From NCBI GenBank assembly GCA_963844405.1, contig CAWJNZ010000004.1, positions 558,001 through 622,000 of the forward strand: a DNA stretch of 64,000 bases, written 5' to 3'. Below the pieces are notes generated by a model. The model was given only the letters and a program-made list of their open reading frames with translations. It searched no databases and had not been told where the DNA came from. The stretch comes from DASSUW01 sp963844405 (lineage in GTDB: Bacteria; Actinomycetota; Thermoleophilia; Solirubrobacterales; Solirubrobacteraceae). The position numbers and the translations under genes are program-made. Numbering within the stretch: the first letter of the stretch is position 1; each line of letters opens with the position of its first letter. Below, in pieces: positions 7,691-16,489 of the stretch.

Positions 7691-8743
7691 CTACGCGCGC
7701 GACGATGACGCGGTGCGCAGCCGGTCGCGGAGCCCGGGGGCCGCGTAGCCGGCAACCGCCGCGAGGAGCATCAGGCCGAGCGCGACCCAGAGGCTGGTGC
7801 CCCCCGGCGACTCGTTGGAGCCGCCGAAGACCGGCGGCTGCTGCGTGGAGGACTCGCCGCGGACGTCGCCCGAGCCGCCGCCGTCGGCCGACGAGGACGA
7901 CCCGCCGCCGCCGTCGGGCGAGGACGATCCGCCGCCGGCGCCCGGCGTGCCGCCGCCGAGCGAGTCCTCGGCGAACGTGGTCTCGCCGCCGCCGCTCGTG
8001 CCGGCCAGGCTGCCGCTGCGCAGGATCGGGCCGCCGCCGCCCGCCGCGACGCCCTGGCAGCCGCCCGTCTGGCGGAGTGCGCGCGCCCGGCGCAGGCCGC
8101 GGCGCTCGAGCCGCTGGACCCGCCGCACGCGGATGTCGAGCGTGCGCGCCACGCTCCGGCGCGAGCGCGGATCGCCCTTGCCGAGGCCGCTCCGCAGCAT
8201 GAGGACGCGCCGCTGGGGGGCGGGCAGCTCGTCGAGGCAGCCGCTGAGGCGGGCGACCGTGCGCCGCAGGCGCCGCTCGGCGCGACGGCGCTTGGCCGCC
8301 GTGCGCGGCGAGTCCGCGGCGCGCGCGCCCGGCGAGCCCGAGGCACGACCGCCGCCGCCTCCGGCACCGGCGCCGCCGCCACCGCCGCCCGCGGGCGCCG
8401 ACGAGGCGCCTCCACCGCCGCTTCCGCCACCACCGCTCGCGCCGCCGGCAGTGCCGCCGCTCGGCGCCGGCGCCGAACCTCCGCCGCTCCCACCACCGCC
8501 GCTGCCGCCGGGACCAGACGGCACGGGGACCTCCGGCACCTCAGGCACGGGGGCCGGGGGATCGGGCAGGGCAGGGGCATCCGGCAGGTCGGGTACTTCC
8601 GGCACCGGCACCGGCGGGGGCTCGGGCAGGTCCGGCACGGGCACCTCCGGTACTTCGGGAAGCGGCGGGACCTGGCTATGTGCAACAGCGGGCGTCAGTG
8701 CCGCAAGCGCAAGAACTACGAGTAGCGTCCGAGCCTTCGTCAT
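7691..8743 (-). CDS. exported, membrane-anchored protein with sigma-70 region-4-like domain
   Basis: 350 aa. Residues 1-23 form a signal peptide with a likely AHS-Q cleavage. Residues 25-75 are Pro-rich VPEVP/LPDLP repeats; 78-132 are a Gly/Ser linker. Residues 163-223 resemble sigma-70 region 4: LDELPAPQRRVLMLRSGLG is followed by a basic helix pair RSVARTLDIRVRRVQRLERRGLRRAR. Cys169 and Cys229 bracket this domain and could form a disulfide. A second Gly/Ser linker precedes a single membrane helix at 318-336 and a basic tail. The ATG has an AGGAAACGGG ribosome-binding site. The predicted topology puts a helix-turn-helix-like fold outside the cell; its function is unknown. Confidence 0.75.
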   Translation of the reverse strand: MTKARTLLVVLALAALTPAVAHSQVPPLPEVPEVPVPDLPEPPPVPVPEVPDLPDAPALPDPPAPVPEVPEVPVPSGPGGSGGGGSGGGSAPAPSGGTAGGASGGGGSGGGGASSAPAGGGGGGAGAGGGGGRASGSPGARAADSPRTAAKRRRAERRLRRTVARLSGCLDELPAPQRRVLMLRSGLGKGDPRSRRSVARTLDIRVRRVQRLERRGLRRARALRQTGGCQGVAAGGGGPILRSGSLAGTSGGGETTFAEDSLGGGTPGAGGGSSSPDGGGGSSSSADGGGSGDVRGESSTQQPPVFGGSNESPGGTSLWVALGLMLLAAVAGYAAPGLRDRLRTASSSRA

Positions 8744-8791
8744 CCCGTTTCCTATAAGTGCGGATACCGGGAGATCGGGAAGGTGAAACCA

Positions 8792-9913
8792 CTAGAGCAG
8801 AGCGGCGACGCGCCCAAGCGCGTCGTCGATCTGCGCCTCGTCCACCACGAGCGGCGGCAGGAAGCGCAGCGTGCGCGGCCCCGTGGCGTTGACGAGGAGC
8901 CGCTGCTCGACCAGCGCGCGGCGCGCAACTCCCGGCGCGTCGGCCTCGACGTCGACCGCGGCCATCAGCCCGAGCGCCCGCACGCCGACCGCCCGCGGCA
9001 GCTCTCGCAGCCCCTCGGAGAGCCGCTCGCCGAGCTCGCGCACGCGCGCCAGCAGCGCCTCGTCGTCGAGCACGTCCAAGGCCGCGTTGGCCGCGGCGCA
9101 GGCCAGCGGGTTGCCCGCGAACGTCGAGCCGTGGTCGCCGGGAGCGAAGACGTCGGCCAGCCGCGGCCCGATGACCAGGGCGCCGATCGGGAAGCCGCCG
9201 CCGAGCCCCTTGGCCAGCGTCATGGCGTCGGGCACCACCCCGGACCACTCGTGCGCCCACAGCCGGCCAGTCCGCCCGACGCCGGTCTGCACCTCGTCGA
9301 AGACGAGCGCCGCGCCGGCCGCGTCGCACGCCTCGCGCGCCGCGCGCAGCAGCTCGTCGGGCAGCGGGTGGACGCCGGACTCGCCGAGCACCGGCTCCAT
9401 CAGCACCGCCGCCGTATGCGAGTCCACGGCCGCGCGCACCGCCTCGACCGTCGGGGCGACCGCCCGGAAGCCCGGCACCAGCGGCGCGAACGGCGCCTGC
9501 TTGGACTCCTGCGGCGTCGCCGACAGGGCGCCGTAGGTGCGCCCGTGGAACGCGCCGTGGAGGACGACGATGTCCCCGCCCCGGCGCGCCTTGCGCACGA
9601 GCTTGAGCGCCGCCTCGTTGGCCTCCGCCCCCGAGTTGCAGAAGTACACGGCTGCCCCGAACGAGCGCTCCACGAGCCGCTCGGCGAGCCGGTTCATCGG
9701 CGCCGTCCAGTACAGGTTCGAGACGTGCATCAGCCGCCCGGCCTGCTCCTGGATCGCCGCCACCACGCGCGGGTGGCAGTGACCGGTGTTGCAGACCGCG
9801 ATCCCGGACAGGAAGTCGAGGTACTCGGCGCCCTCGGAGTCGACCAGCACACAGCCCGACCCCGACGCGAACTCGACCGGGTAGCGGGCGTAGGTGTTCG
9901 CGACGGCGCTCAC
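8792..9913 (-). CDS. argD: acetylornithine aminotransferase
   Basis: A 373-aa class-III PLP aminotransferase converting N-acetylglutamate semialdehyde to N-acetylornithine in arginine synthesis. Visible blocks are YLDFLSGIAVCNTGHCHPRV, CNSGAEANEAALKLVRK, HGAFHGRTYGALSAT, LVFDEVQTGVGRTGRLWAHE and MTLAKGLGGGFPIGA, which contains the Schiff-base Lys. The GTG start overlaps the argB stop (GTGA). It is the last arg gene in this argC-J-B-D run; argF, argR, argG and argH are not in the window. Confidence 0.95.
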   Translation of the reverse strand: MSAVANTYARYPVEFASGSGCVLVDSEGAEYLDFLSGIAVCNTGHCHPRVVAAIQEQAGRLMHVSNLYWTAPMNRLAERLVERSFGAAVYFCNSGAEANEAALKLVRKARRGGDIVVLHGAFHGRTYGALSATPQESKQAPFAPLVPGFRAVAPTVEAVRAAVDSHTAAVLMEPVLGESGVHPLPDELLRAAREACDAAGAALVFDEVQTGVGRTGRLWAHEWSGVVPDAMTLAKGLGGGFPIGALVIGPRLADVFAPGDHGSTFAGNPLACAAANAALDVLDDEALLARVRELGERLSEGLRELPRAVGVRALGLMAAVDVEADAPGVARRALVEQRLLVNATGPRTLRFLPPLVVDEAQIDDALGRVAALL

Positions 9914-10758
9914 GTGGCGGGCCGGATCTTCGTGCCCAGGCCGGCGTCGGTGAACAGCTCGAGCAGCACCGAGTGCGGCACCCGGCCGTCGACGATGTGG
10001 GCGTACGAGACGCCGCCGTGGATGGCGTCGACGCAGGCCTGGAGCTTCGGCCGCATCCCGCCCGCCGTCTCGACCAGCGCGCGCTCGACGTCGTCGGCCC
10101 CGCACTCGGAGATCACCGAAGTCGGGTCGGCCGGGTCGCGCAGCCAGCCCGGGACGTCGGTGAGGAACATCAGCTTGTAGGCGCCCAGCGCCCGCGCGAC
10201 CGCGGCGGCCGCCTCGTCGGCGTTGACGTTGTGCGAGCGCCCGTTCCGGTCCGCCCCGATCGAGGCGACGACCGGGATGTAGTCGGCGGCGATGTGCTCG
10301 ATGACGCCGATGGTGACCTTCTCGATCCGCCCCACGTAGCCGATGTCCTCGCCGCCCGGGCCCTCCATCGTCGCCACGCGGAACAGCAGCCCGTCGTCGC
10401 CGCACAGCCCCACCGCCGGCTGCCCGTGGCGGTTGATGCGCAGCACGATGTCCTTGTTCACCTTGCCGACGAGCACCATCTTGGCCACCTCGACGGTGGC
10501 CTCGTCGCTCACCCGCAGCCCGCCGACGAACTCCACCGGCAGGTCGAGCCGCTCCATGTAGGCGGTGATCTCCGGCCCGCCGCCGTGGACGACGATCGGG
10601 TTCATGCCGACGTACTTGAGGAGCACGACGTCGCGCGCGAAGTCCTCGCGCAGCGCCGGGTCGCTCATCGCCGCGCCGCCGTACTTGATCACCACGGTGC
10701 GGCCGTGGAACTCCCGGATGTACGGGAGCGCCTCGAGCAGCGTCCCGACGTCGCGCAT
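9910..10758 (-). CDS. argB: N-acetylglutamate kinase
   Basis: A 282-aa amino-acid kinase phosphorylating N-acetylglutamate. The motifs VVIKYGGAAM, VVLLKYVGMNPIVVHGGGPEI, VGLCGDDGLLF, HNVNADEAAAAVARAL, KLMFLTDVPGWL and GGMRPKLQACVDAI match ArgB. The length and the N-terminal helix (MRDVGTLLEALPYIREFHG) are like the hexameric, arginine-inhibited type. The ATG shares one base with the argJ stop (TGATG), and the stop overlaps the argD start. Confidence 0.96.
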   Translation of the reverse strand: MRDVGTLLEALPYIREFHGRTVVIKYGGAAMSDPALREDFARDVVLLKYVGMNPIVVHGGGPEITAYMERLDLPVEFVGGLRVSDEATVEVAKMVLVGKVNKDIVLRINRHGQPAVGLCGDDGLLFRVATMEGPGGEDIGYVGRIEKVTIGVIEHIAADYIPVVASIGADRNGRSHNVNADEAAAAVARALGAYKLMFLTDVPGWLRDPADPTSVISECGADDVERALVETAGGMRPKLQACVDAIHGGVSYAHIVDGRVPHSVLLELFTDAGLGTKIRPAT

Positions 10759-11990
10759 CACGTCGTGTACTCCGCGTTGATGGTCACGTACTCGTGCGAG
10801 AGGTCGGAGAAGAAGACCTCGGCCTCGGCGCCGTCGCCGGGGAGGCCGACCTCGTACTCGACCTCGTCGCGCGCCACCGCGCCGGCCAGCGCCGACTCGT
10901 CGAAGGGGATCGCGGCGCCCGCCCGGCAGACCTGGACGCCCTCGATCCAGATGTCGACCGGCAGCGGCGCCGTGTCGTGCAGCGCCGCGCCGACGGCCTG
11001 GGCGATCCGGCCCCAGTTGGGGTCGCCGCCGTGGAGGGCGGACTTCACCAGCGGCGAGTCGGCCACCGCCCGCGCCGAGCGCGCGACGCCGACCTCGTGG
11101 CCGCCGCGCACGACGACGCGCCCCACCCGGACGGCGCCCTCGCCGTCGCGCACGATCTGGATGGCGAGCCGGCGCAGCAGGTAGTCGAGCGCCTCGCCGA
11201 AACGCAGCTCGTCCTCGGACTCCGGCTCGACGACCACTCCGGACGCCCCCGACGCCATCAGGATCGCCGTGTCGTTGGTGGAGAGCTGGCCGTCGACCGA
11301 GATGCGGTCGAACGAGCGCTTGACGCAGACGCCGAGCAGCAGGTCGGCGGTCTCCGACCGCAGCGCGGCGTCGGTCTGCACGAAGCAGAGCATCGTCGCG
11401 AAGGCCGGCGAGATCATGCCCGCGCCCTTGGCCTGCGCGCACAGCCGCACCGTCCCCGACGGGAGCGTGACCTGGAGCGCCGCCTGCTTCGGGAACGCGT
11501 CGGTGGTGCGGATGGCTTCGCCGAAGGCGGCGTCGCCGTCGGGCGCCAGCTCGCGCCGCGCCTCGGCCAGCCCGCGGATGATCTTCTCGGCGTCGAGCGG
11601 CACCCCGATCACGCCGGTCGACGCGACCGCCACGCGGTCCTCGAGCACGCCGGCCACCATCGCGCCCGCGCCCTGGATCCGCGCGGCGTCCTCGAGCCCG
11701 CGCCGGCCGGTGGCCGCGTTGGCGTTGCCGGAGTTCGCGACCACGGCGCGGATCCCGCTGAGCTGGCAGCGCTCCTGGGTGAGCAGGACCGGCGCGGCGA
11801 GCACGCCCGAGCGCGTGAAGCGGGCGGCGCTGACCGTGTCGGCGGGGTCGCTCACCAGCACGCCGAGGTCGCGTGCCCCGGAGGGCTTGAGCCCGCAGAC
11901 CACGCCGGCGGCCCGGAAGCCGGCCGGCAGGCCGCCCTCCATCTCCTGGACGTGGTCCGGCGCGTCGACCCAGCGCGAGGTGAAGCTCAC
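10758..11990 (-). CDS. argJ: bifunctional glutamate N-acetyltransferase / amino-acid acetyltransferase
   Basis: A 410-aa ornithine acetyltransferase of the Ntn-hydrolase class, recycling the acetyl group from N-acetylornithine to glutamate. The precursor is self-cleaved; the expected site is Ala198-Thr199 within KGAGMISPAFATML, which makes Thr199 the nucleophile. Other blocks are VVANSGNANAATG, STGVIGVPL, SVDGQLSTNDTAILMASG, and GGDPNWGRIAQAVGAA. The GTG start overlaps the argC stop (GTGA). Its presence implies the cyclic arginine pathway, so argE should be dispensable. Confidence 0.95.
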   Translation of the reverse strand: MSFTSRWVDAPDHVQEMEGGLPAGFRAAGVVCGLKPSGARDLGVLVSDPADTVSAARFTRSGVLAAPVLLTQERCQLSGIRAVVANSGNANAATGRRGLEDAARIQGAGAMVAGVLEDRVAVASTGVIGVPLDAEKIIRGLAEARRELAPDGDAAFGEAIRTTDAFPKQAALQVTLPSGTVRLCAQAKGAGMISPAFATMLCFVQTDAALRSETADLLLGVCVKRSFDRISVDGQLSTNDTAILMASGASGVVVEPESEDELRFGEALDYLLRRLAIQIVRDGEGAVRVGRVVVRGGHEVGVARSARAVADSPLVKSALHGGDPNWGRIAQAVGAALHDTAPLPVDIWIEGVQVCRAGAAIPFDESALAGAVARDEVEYEVGLPGDGAEAEVFFSDLSHEYVTINAEYTT

Positions 11991-13012
11991 AGGCCCTCGC
12001 TCTCGTCGCGGCCGAACATGAGGTTGAGGTTCTGGACCGCCTGCGAGGACGTGCCCTTCCACAGGTTGTCGATCGTCGCGAAGACGATGATGCGGCCGGT
12101 GCGGTCGTCGGAGTGCAGCGAGATGCGGCAGAAGTTCGTCTCGCGCACCTCCTGCATGCCGGGCGGCCCCTCCACCACCTCCACCCACGGCTCGTCGTCG
12201 TAGACCTCGTACAGCGAGGCGACGTCGAGACCGGTTTCGCCTGCCAGGCGAGACGCTCCTTCGTCGCGCTCGCCTTCGGCGACGTTACGTGGCATCACAT
12301 AACACGAGACCAGCTCCCCGTGAGCGATCGGCACGAGGTGCGGCGTGAACGTCACGCGCACGCCGTCGCCGAGCTCCTGCTCGATCTCCGGCGTGTGCCG
12401 GTGGCGGCCGACCTTGTACGGCGTCACCGTCTCGTCGACCGCCACGAAGTGCTTGGAGTGCGTCGGCTCGCGGCCCGCGCCGCTCACGCCCGACTTGGCG
12501 TCGATCACCACGTCGCCCAGCAGGCCCGCCCGCGCCAGCGGCGCCAGGGCGAGGATCGCCGCGGTCGGGTAGCAGCCCGGGTTGGCGACGAGCTCCGCGC
12601 CGGCGATCTCCTCGCGGTGCAGCTCGGGCAGCCCGTAGACCGCCTCGCCGACGAGCTCCGGCGCGGGGTGGGCGCCGTACCAGTCCTCGTAGACGCCGAC
12701 CTCGTGGAGCCGGAAGTCGGCCGACAGGTCGACCACGCGCACGCCGCGCTCGCGCAGCTCGGTCACCACCGGCGCGGCGGCGCCGTGCGGGTAGGCGACC
12801 ACCGCGGCGTCGACCTCCGAATGACGGTCAGGGTCGTACTCCTCGAGCGGCAGCGGCACGCGCGAGCGCGGGTGCACCTCGTCCAGCCGCGCGCCCGCGT
12901 CCGAGCGCGCCGTCACGAACGCGAGCTCGAAGTGCGGGTGGCGGTGCAAGAGCGCGCTGGCCACGGCGCCCGCGTAGCCGGCCGCGCCGAGTACCGCGAC
13001 CTTCTCACCCAC
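11987..13012 (-). CDS. argC: N-acetyl-gamma-glutamyl-phosphate reductase
   Basis: A 341-aa NADPH-dependent reductase of the arginine pathway. It has the N-terminal Rossmann motif VAVLGAAGYAGAV, the catalytic Cys147 in ANPGCYPTAAILAL, and the C-terminal TIDNLWKGTSSQAVQNLNLMFG typical of ArgC. Its start lies inside the end of pheT (8-nt overlap), so arginine genes are co-transcribed with phenylalanyl-tRNA synthetase, an arrangement that couples translation supply and amino-acid synthesis. Confidence 0.96.
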   Translation of the reverse strand: MGEKVAVLGAAGYAGAVASALLHRHPHFELAFVTARSDAGARLDEVHPRSRVPLPLEEYDPDRHSEVDAAVVAYPHGAAAPVVTELRERGVRVVDLSADFRLHEVGVYEDWYGAHPAPELVGEAVYGLPELHREEIAGAELVANPGCYPTAAILALAPLARAGLLGDVVIDAKSGVSGAGREPTHSKHFVAVDETVTPYKVGRHRHTPEIEQELGDGVRVTFTPHLVPIAHGELVSCYVMPRNVAEGERDEGASRLAGETGLDVASLYEVYDDEPWVEVVEGPPGMQEVRETNFCRISLHSDDRTGRIIVFATIDNLWKGTSSQAVQNLNLMFGRDESEGL

Positions 13013-15443
13013 GCGGCTCGCCCCCGAGGCGCTCGGCCACGGCGGCGTCGATCTTCGCGCGCCGCTGCGCGACCTCCTCGTCGGTCAGCGTCCGGTCGTC
13101 GGCACGGAACTCGAGCCGGACGGCCAGCGAGGTGCGATCGCCCCCCGCATCCTCGTAGACGTCGAAGACCTCCGCCCGCCGCAGGAGCGGCCCGGCAGCC
13201 TCGCGGATCGTCGCGAGCAGCCGGCCCGCGTTGAGGTCGCGCGCCGGGAACCACCACGCCCGGTCCTGGACGACCGCCGGGAACGAGGCGAAGTCCTCGT
13301 AGTGCGGGACGTGCACCGCCGCGCGCTCGATCGCGCGAAGCTCGAGCTCGAAGCCGGCGCCCGCCTCCAGGTCCCACGCGCGGGTGACGGCGGGATGCAG
13401 CTCGCCGAGCCAGCCGGCGGGCTCTCCGGCGATCAGCACCCGCGCCGCGCGGCCCGGGTGCAGGAAGGGCTCTCCCCCGCGCTCGACGCTCCACGGCACC
13501 CGCAGGGCGTCGAGCAGCGCGGCGAGCACGGCCTTGACCGCGTAGAAGTCGGCCTCCGGCGCCTCGGAGTCGCGCCACGACGGCGGCCGCATGGTCCCCG
13601 CCAGCAGCGCGCCGAGGTGCTCGCGCTCCTCCGGCAGCGGCTCGCTGCGCTCCTCGGCCGCGGTGCGCTCGCCGCCGCGCTGCTGGTCGAGGAAGATCGC
13701 GCCGAGCTCGAACAGCCGCACGTCCGGCATCCCACGCGAGCGATTGCGACGCGCGACGTCGAGCAGCGAGCCGAGCAGCGTCGTGCGCATGACCGACATG
13801 TCCTCGGACATGGGGTTCCGCAGGCGCACGGCGCCGTGCCGAGGGTCGTCGGCCGGGATCCGTAGGCGGTCGACGAGGTCGGGCGCGGCGAACACCCAGC
13901 CGCACACCTCCGACAGCCCGGCGCCGGCCAGCGCGTCCTCGGCGCGGCGGCGCAGCCGCTGCTCGGGCGCCAGCACGCCGGTGGCGCCGCGGCGCGACGG
14001 CAGCGTGTAGGGCAGCTTGTCGAGCCCCCACAGGCGCGCGACCTCCTCGACGAGGTCGATCTCGCGGGTCACGTCGCCGCGCCGGAAGGACGGGACCGCG
14101 ACGTCGAGCCCGTCCGAGGCCTCCGCGACCGTGAACTCGAGCCGGCGCAGGATCTCGGCCGCCTCGTCGCGCGGGATCGCGGTGCCGAGCACGCGCTCGG
14201 TGCGCTCGTCGTGCAGCCGGATCATCTTCGGCTCCGGCCCCGGCCCGCCGACGTCGACGGTGCCGCCGACCAGCCGCGCGCCGGCCAGCCCGGTCATCAG
14301 GATCGCGGCCAGCGCCTGGCCGTCCATCGCCTGCTCGGGCTGCAGCTGCTTCTCGAACCGGCCGGAGGCCTCCGAGCGCAGCGCCAGCCGCGTCGACGTG
14401 CGCTGGATGTTCGGCCCGTTCCAGGTCGCCGCCTCCATCAGCACCCGCGTCGTCTCCTCGCGCACCTCGGAACGCTCGCCGCCCATGATCCCGCCGACCG
14501 ACGTCGGCCCGTCGTCGTCGCAGATGATCACCATGTCGGAGTCGAAGGTTCGCTCGACGTCGTCGAGCGTCCGCATCGTCTCGCCGTCGAGCGCGCGCCG
14601 GACCACGAGCCGGCCGCCGCTCACGAGGTCGAAGTCGAAGGCGTGCATCGGCTGGCCGGTGGCCAGCATCACGAAGTTCGTGATGTCGACGACGTTGTTG
14701 ATCGGCCGCATGCCCGCCGCGGTCAGCCGCGCCTTCAGCCACTCCGGCGACGGGCCGAGCTGGACGTCCTCGTAGAGCCGCGCGGTGAAGCGCGGGCACA
14801 GCTCGGGGTCCTGGACCTCGATGGTCACGCCCGGCACGTCGCCCGGCGTGCCCGGATCGCTGGACCACGGCGGCGGGGTCAGCGGCGCGCCGGTGGCGGC
14901 GTGGACCTCGCGCGCGACGCCGTAGATGCTCAGGCAGTCGGGCCGGTTCGGCGTGATCTCGAGCTCGAGCACCTCGGTGGCGATCGGCAGCACCTCGGCC
15001 AGCGGCGTACCCGGGCGCAGGTCGGGGTCGAGCACCATGATCCCGTCGTGGTCGGGGCCGATGGCGACCTCGTCCTCGGCCAGGATCATCCCGTTGGACT
15101 CGACGCCGCGCAGCTTGGCGCGCTTGAGCTTCGTGCCGTCGGGCATGATGGCCCCCGCGCCGGCCACGGCCACGATCTGGCCGGCCGCCACGTTGGGGGC
15201 GCCGCAGACGATCTGGCGCGGGTCGCCCTCCCCCACGTCGACCGTGCAGACGGTCAGCCGGTCGGCGTCCGGGTGCTGGTCGGCGCTCAGCACGCGCCCG
15301 ACGACGAAGTGCTCGAGCGCGCCGACGCCGTGCCCGTGGACGGCCTCGACCTTCGTGCCGGTCATGGTCAGCTCGTGCTCGAGGTCGTGCGTCGGGATGC
15401 CCGGGTCGCAGTGGTCGCGCAGCCAGAAGAGCGGGACCCTCAT
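13005..15443 (-). CDS. pheT: phenylalanyl-tRNA synthetase beta subunit
   Basis: An 812-aa beta subunit of the (alpha-beta)2 enzyme charging tRNA-Phe. It contains the N-terminal tRNA-binding (EMAP-like) domain VGRVLSADQHPDADRLTVCTVD at about residues 46-67, the B5 domain (RRGDVTREIDLVEEVARLWG), the catalytic-like module with RNPMSEDMSVMRTTLLGSLL, and the C-terminal ferredoxin-fold anticodon-binding domain (YEDFASFPAVVQD onward). Normal length. It starts at an ATG overlapping the pheS stop (ATGA). Confidence 0.96.
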   Translation of the reverse strand: MRVPLFWLRDHCDPGIPTHDLEHELTMTGTKVEAVHGHGVGALEHFVVGRVLSADQHPDADRLTVCTVDVGEGDPRQIVCGAPNVAAGQIVAVAGAGAIMPDGTKLKRAKLRGVESNGMILAEDEVAIGPDHDGIMVLDPDLRPGTPLAEVLPIATEVLELEITPNRPDCLSIYGVAREVHAATGAPLTPPPWSSDPGTPGDVPGVTIEVQDPELCPRFTARLYEDVQLGPSPEWLKARLTAAGMRPINNVVDITNFVMLATGQPMHAFDFDLVSGGRLVVRRALDGETMRTLDDVERTFDSDMVIICDDDGPTSVGGIMGGERSEVREETTRVLMEAATWNGPNIQRTSTRLALRSEASGRFEKQLQPEQAMDGQALAAILMTGLAGARLVGGTVDVGGPGPEPKMIRLHDERTERVLGTAIPRDEAAEILRRLEFTVAEASDGLDVAVPSFRRGDVTREIDLVEEVARLWGLDKLPYTLPSRRGATGVLAPEQRLRRRAEDALAGAGLSEVCGWVFAAPDLVDRLRIPADDPRHGAVRLRNPMSEDMSVMRTTLLGSLLDVARRNRSRGMPDVRLFELGAIFLDQQRGGERTAAEERSEPLPEEREHLGALLAGTMRPPSWRDSEAPEADFYAVKAVLAALLDALRVPWSVERGGEPFLHPGRAARVLIAGEPAGWLGELHPAVTRAWDLEAGAGFELELRAIERAAVHVPHYEDFASFPAVVQDRAWWFPARDLNAGRLLATIREAAGPLLRRAEVFDVYEDAGGDRTSLAVRLEFRADDRTLTDEEVAQRRAKIDAAVAERLGGEPRG

Positions 15444-16489
15444 CCGAACTGCTCCAGGAAGCGCAGGTCGTTGTCGTAGAACAGCCGCAGGTCGCTGACC
15501 CCGTGCTTGAGCATGGCGATCCGCTCGATGCCCATGCCGAAGGCGAACCCCTGGTGCCGGTCCGGGTCGTAGCCGTGCTCGCGCACGTACTCGAACACGT
15601 TGGGATCGACCTCGCCGGCGCCGAGGATCTCGATCCAGCCCTCGCCCTTGCAGAGCGGGCAGCGCGAGCCGTCGCGCAGGAACCCGTCCGTGCAGTTGAA
15701 GCACGAGACGTCGCACTCGACGCTCGGCTCGGTGAAGGGGAAGAAGTGCGGGCGCAGGCGCACGCGGCGCTCGTAGCCGAAGATCGCCTGGGCGAAGGCG
15801 AGCAGCGTTCCCTGGAGGTCGCCGAGCGTGACGTCCTCGTCGACGGCCAGGCCCTCGACCTGGTTGAACTGCGGCGTGTGCGTGGCGTCGTTGTCGCGCC
15901 GGTACGTGCGGCCGGGGACGACGACGTAGAGCGGCGGCGGGTACAGCTCCATCGCGCGCGTCTGCATCGGCGACGTGTGGACCCGCAGCAGCACCTCGTC
16001 GGAGAGGTAGAAGGTGTCGGTCGCCTGCCTCGACGGGTGCGTCTCGTCGAAGTTCAGCGAGTCGAAGTTGTAATAGACGAGCTCGGTCTCCGGGCCCTCC
16101 ATCACGCGGAAGCCGAGGCCGAGGAAGATGTCCTCGATCTCGCGCCGGGTGGCGGTGAGCAGGTGGACGCGGCCGGGCTTGACGGCGGGCGAGCCGGGGA
16201 GCGTGACGTCGATGACGTCGGAGGCGAGCTTGGCGTCGAGCTCCGCGGCCTCGAGCTGTCGCGCCCGCGCCTCGATCGCCGCCTCGAGCGCCTTGCGCGC
16301 CTCGTTGGCGGCGCGGCCGACGGTGCCGCGCTCCTCGGCCGGGAGCTGGGCCACCCCGCGCAGGAGGTTCGGCAGCTCGGCCTTGCGGCCGAGGAACCGC
16401 ACGCGCACGTCCTCGAGCTCCACCGTGCCCGGCGCGTCGGCGATCGCCGCCTCGGCGGCGGCCCGCAGCTCGCTGATCCTCTCGTTCAT
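15440..16489 (-). CDS. pheS: phenylalanyl-tRNA synthetase alpha subunit
   Basis: A 349-aa catalytic subunit, class-II aaRS. Residues 1-90 are the coiled-coil N-terminal arm; the core has GRVHLLTATRREIEDIFLGLGF, motif 2 VVPGRTYRRDNDATHTPQFNQ, RLRPHFFPFTEPS, and motif 3 FAFGMGIERIAMLKHGVSDLR. A CFNCTDGFLRDGSRCPLC Cys cluster inserts near residue 275, as in many actinobacterial and Gram-positive PheS proteins. Its ATG overlaps the stop of the upstream methyltransferase (ATGA). Confidence 0.96.
   Translation of the reverse strand: MNERISELRAAAEAAIADAPGTVELEDVRVRFLGRKAELPNLLRGVAQLPAEERGTVGRAANEARKALEAAIEARARQLEAAELDAKLASDVIDVTLPGSPAVKPGRVHLLTATRREIEDIFLGLGFRVMEGPETELVYYNFDSLNFDETHPSRQATDTFYLSDEVLLRVHTSPMQTRAMELYPPPLYVVVPGRTYRRDNDATHTPQFNQVEGLAVDEDVTLGDLQGTLLAFAQAIFGYERRVRLRPHFFPFTEPSVECDVSCFNCTDGFLRDGSRCPLCKGEGWIEILGAGEVDPNVFEYVREHGYDPDRHQGFAFGMGIERIAMLKHGVSDLRLFYDNDLRFLEQFG

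Noticed and set aside
8460..8680. Short repetitive DNA suggesting a CRISPR or tandem array
   Set aside because: The repetition is the Pro-Glu-Val and Gly/Ser coding sequence of the exported protein; unit length varies and there are no spacers. No CRISPR array is seen in the window.
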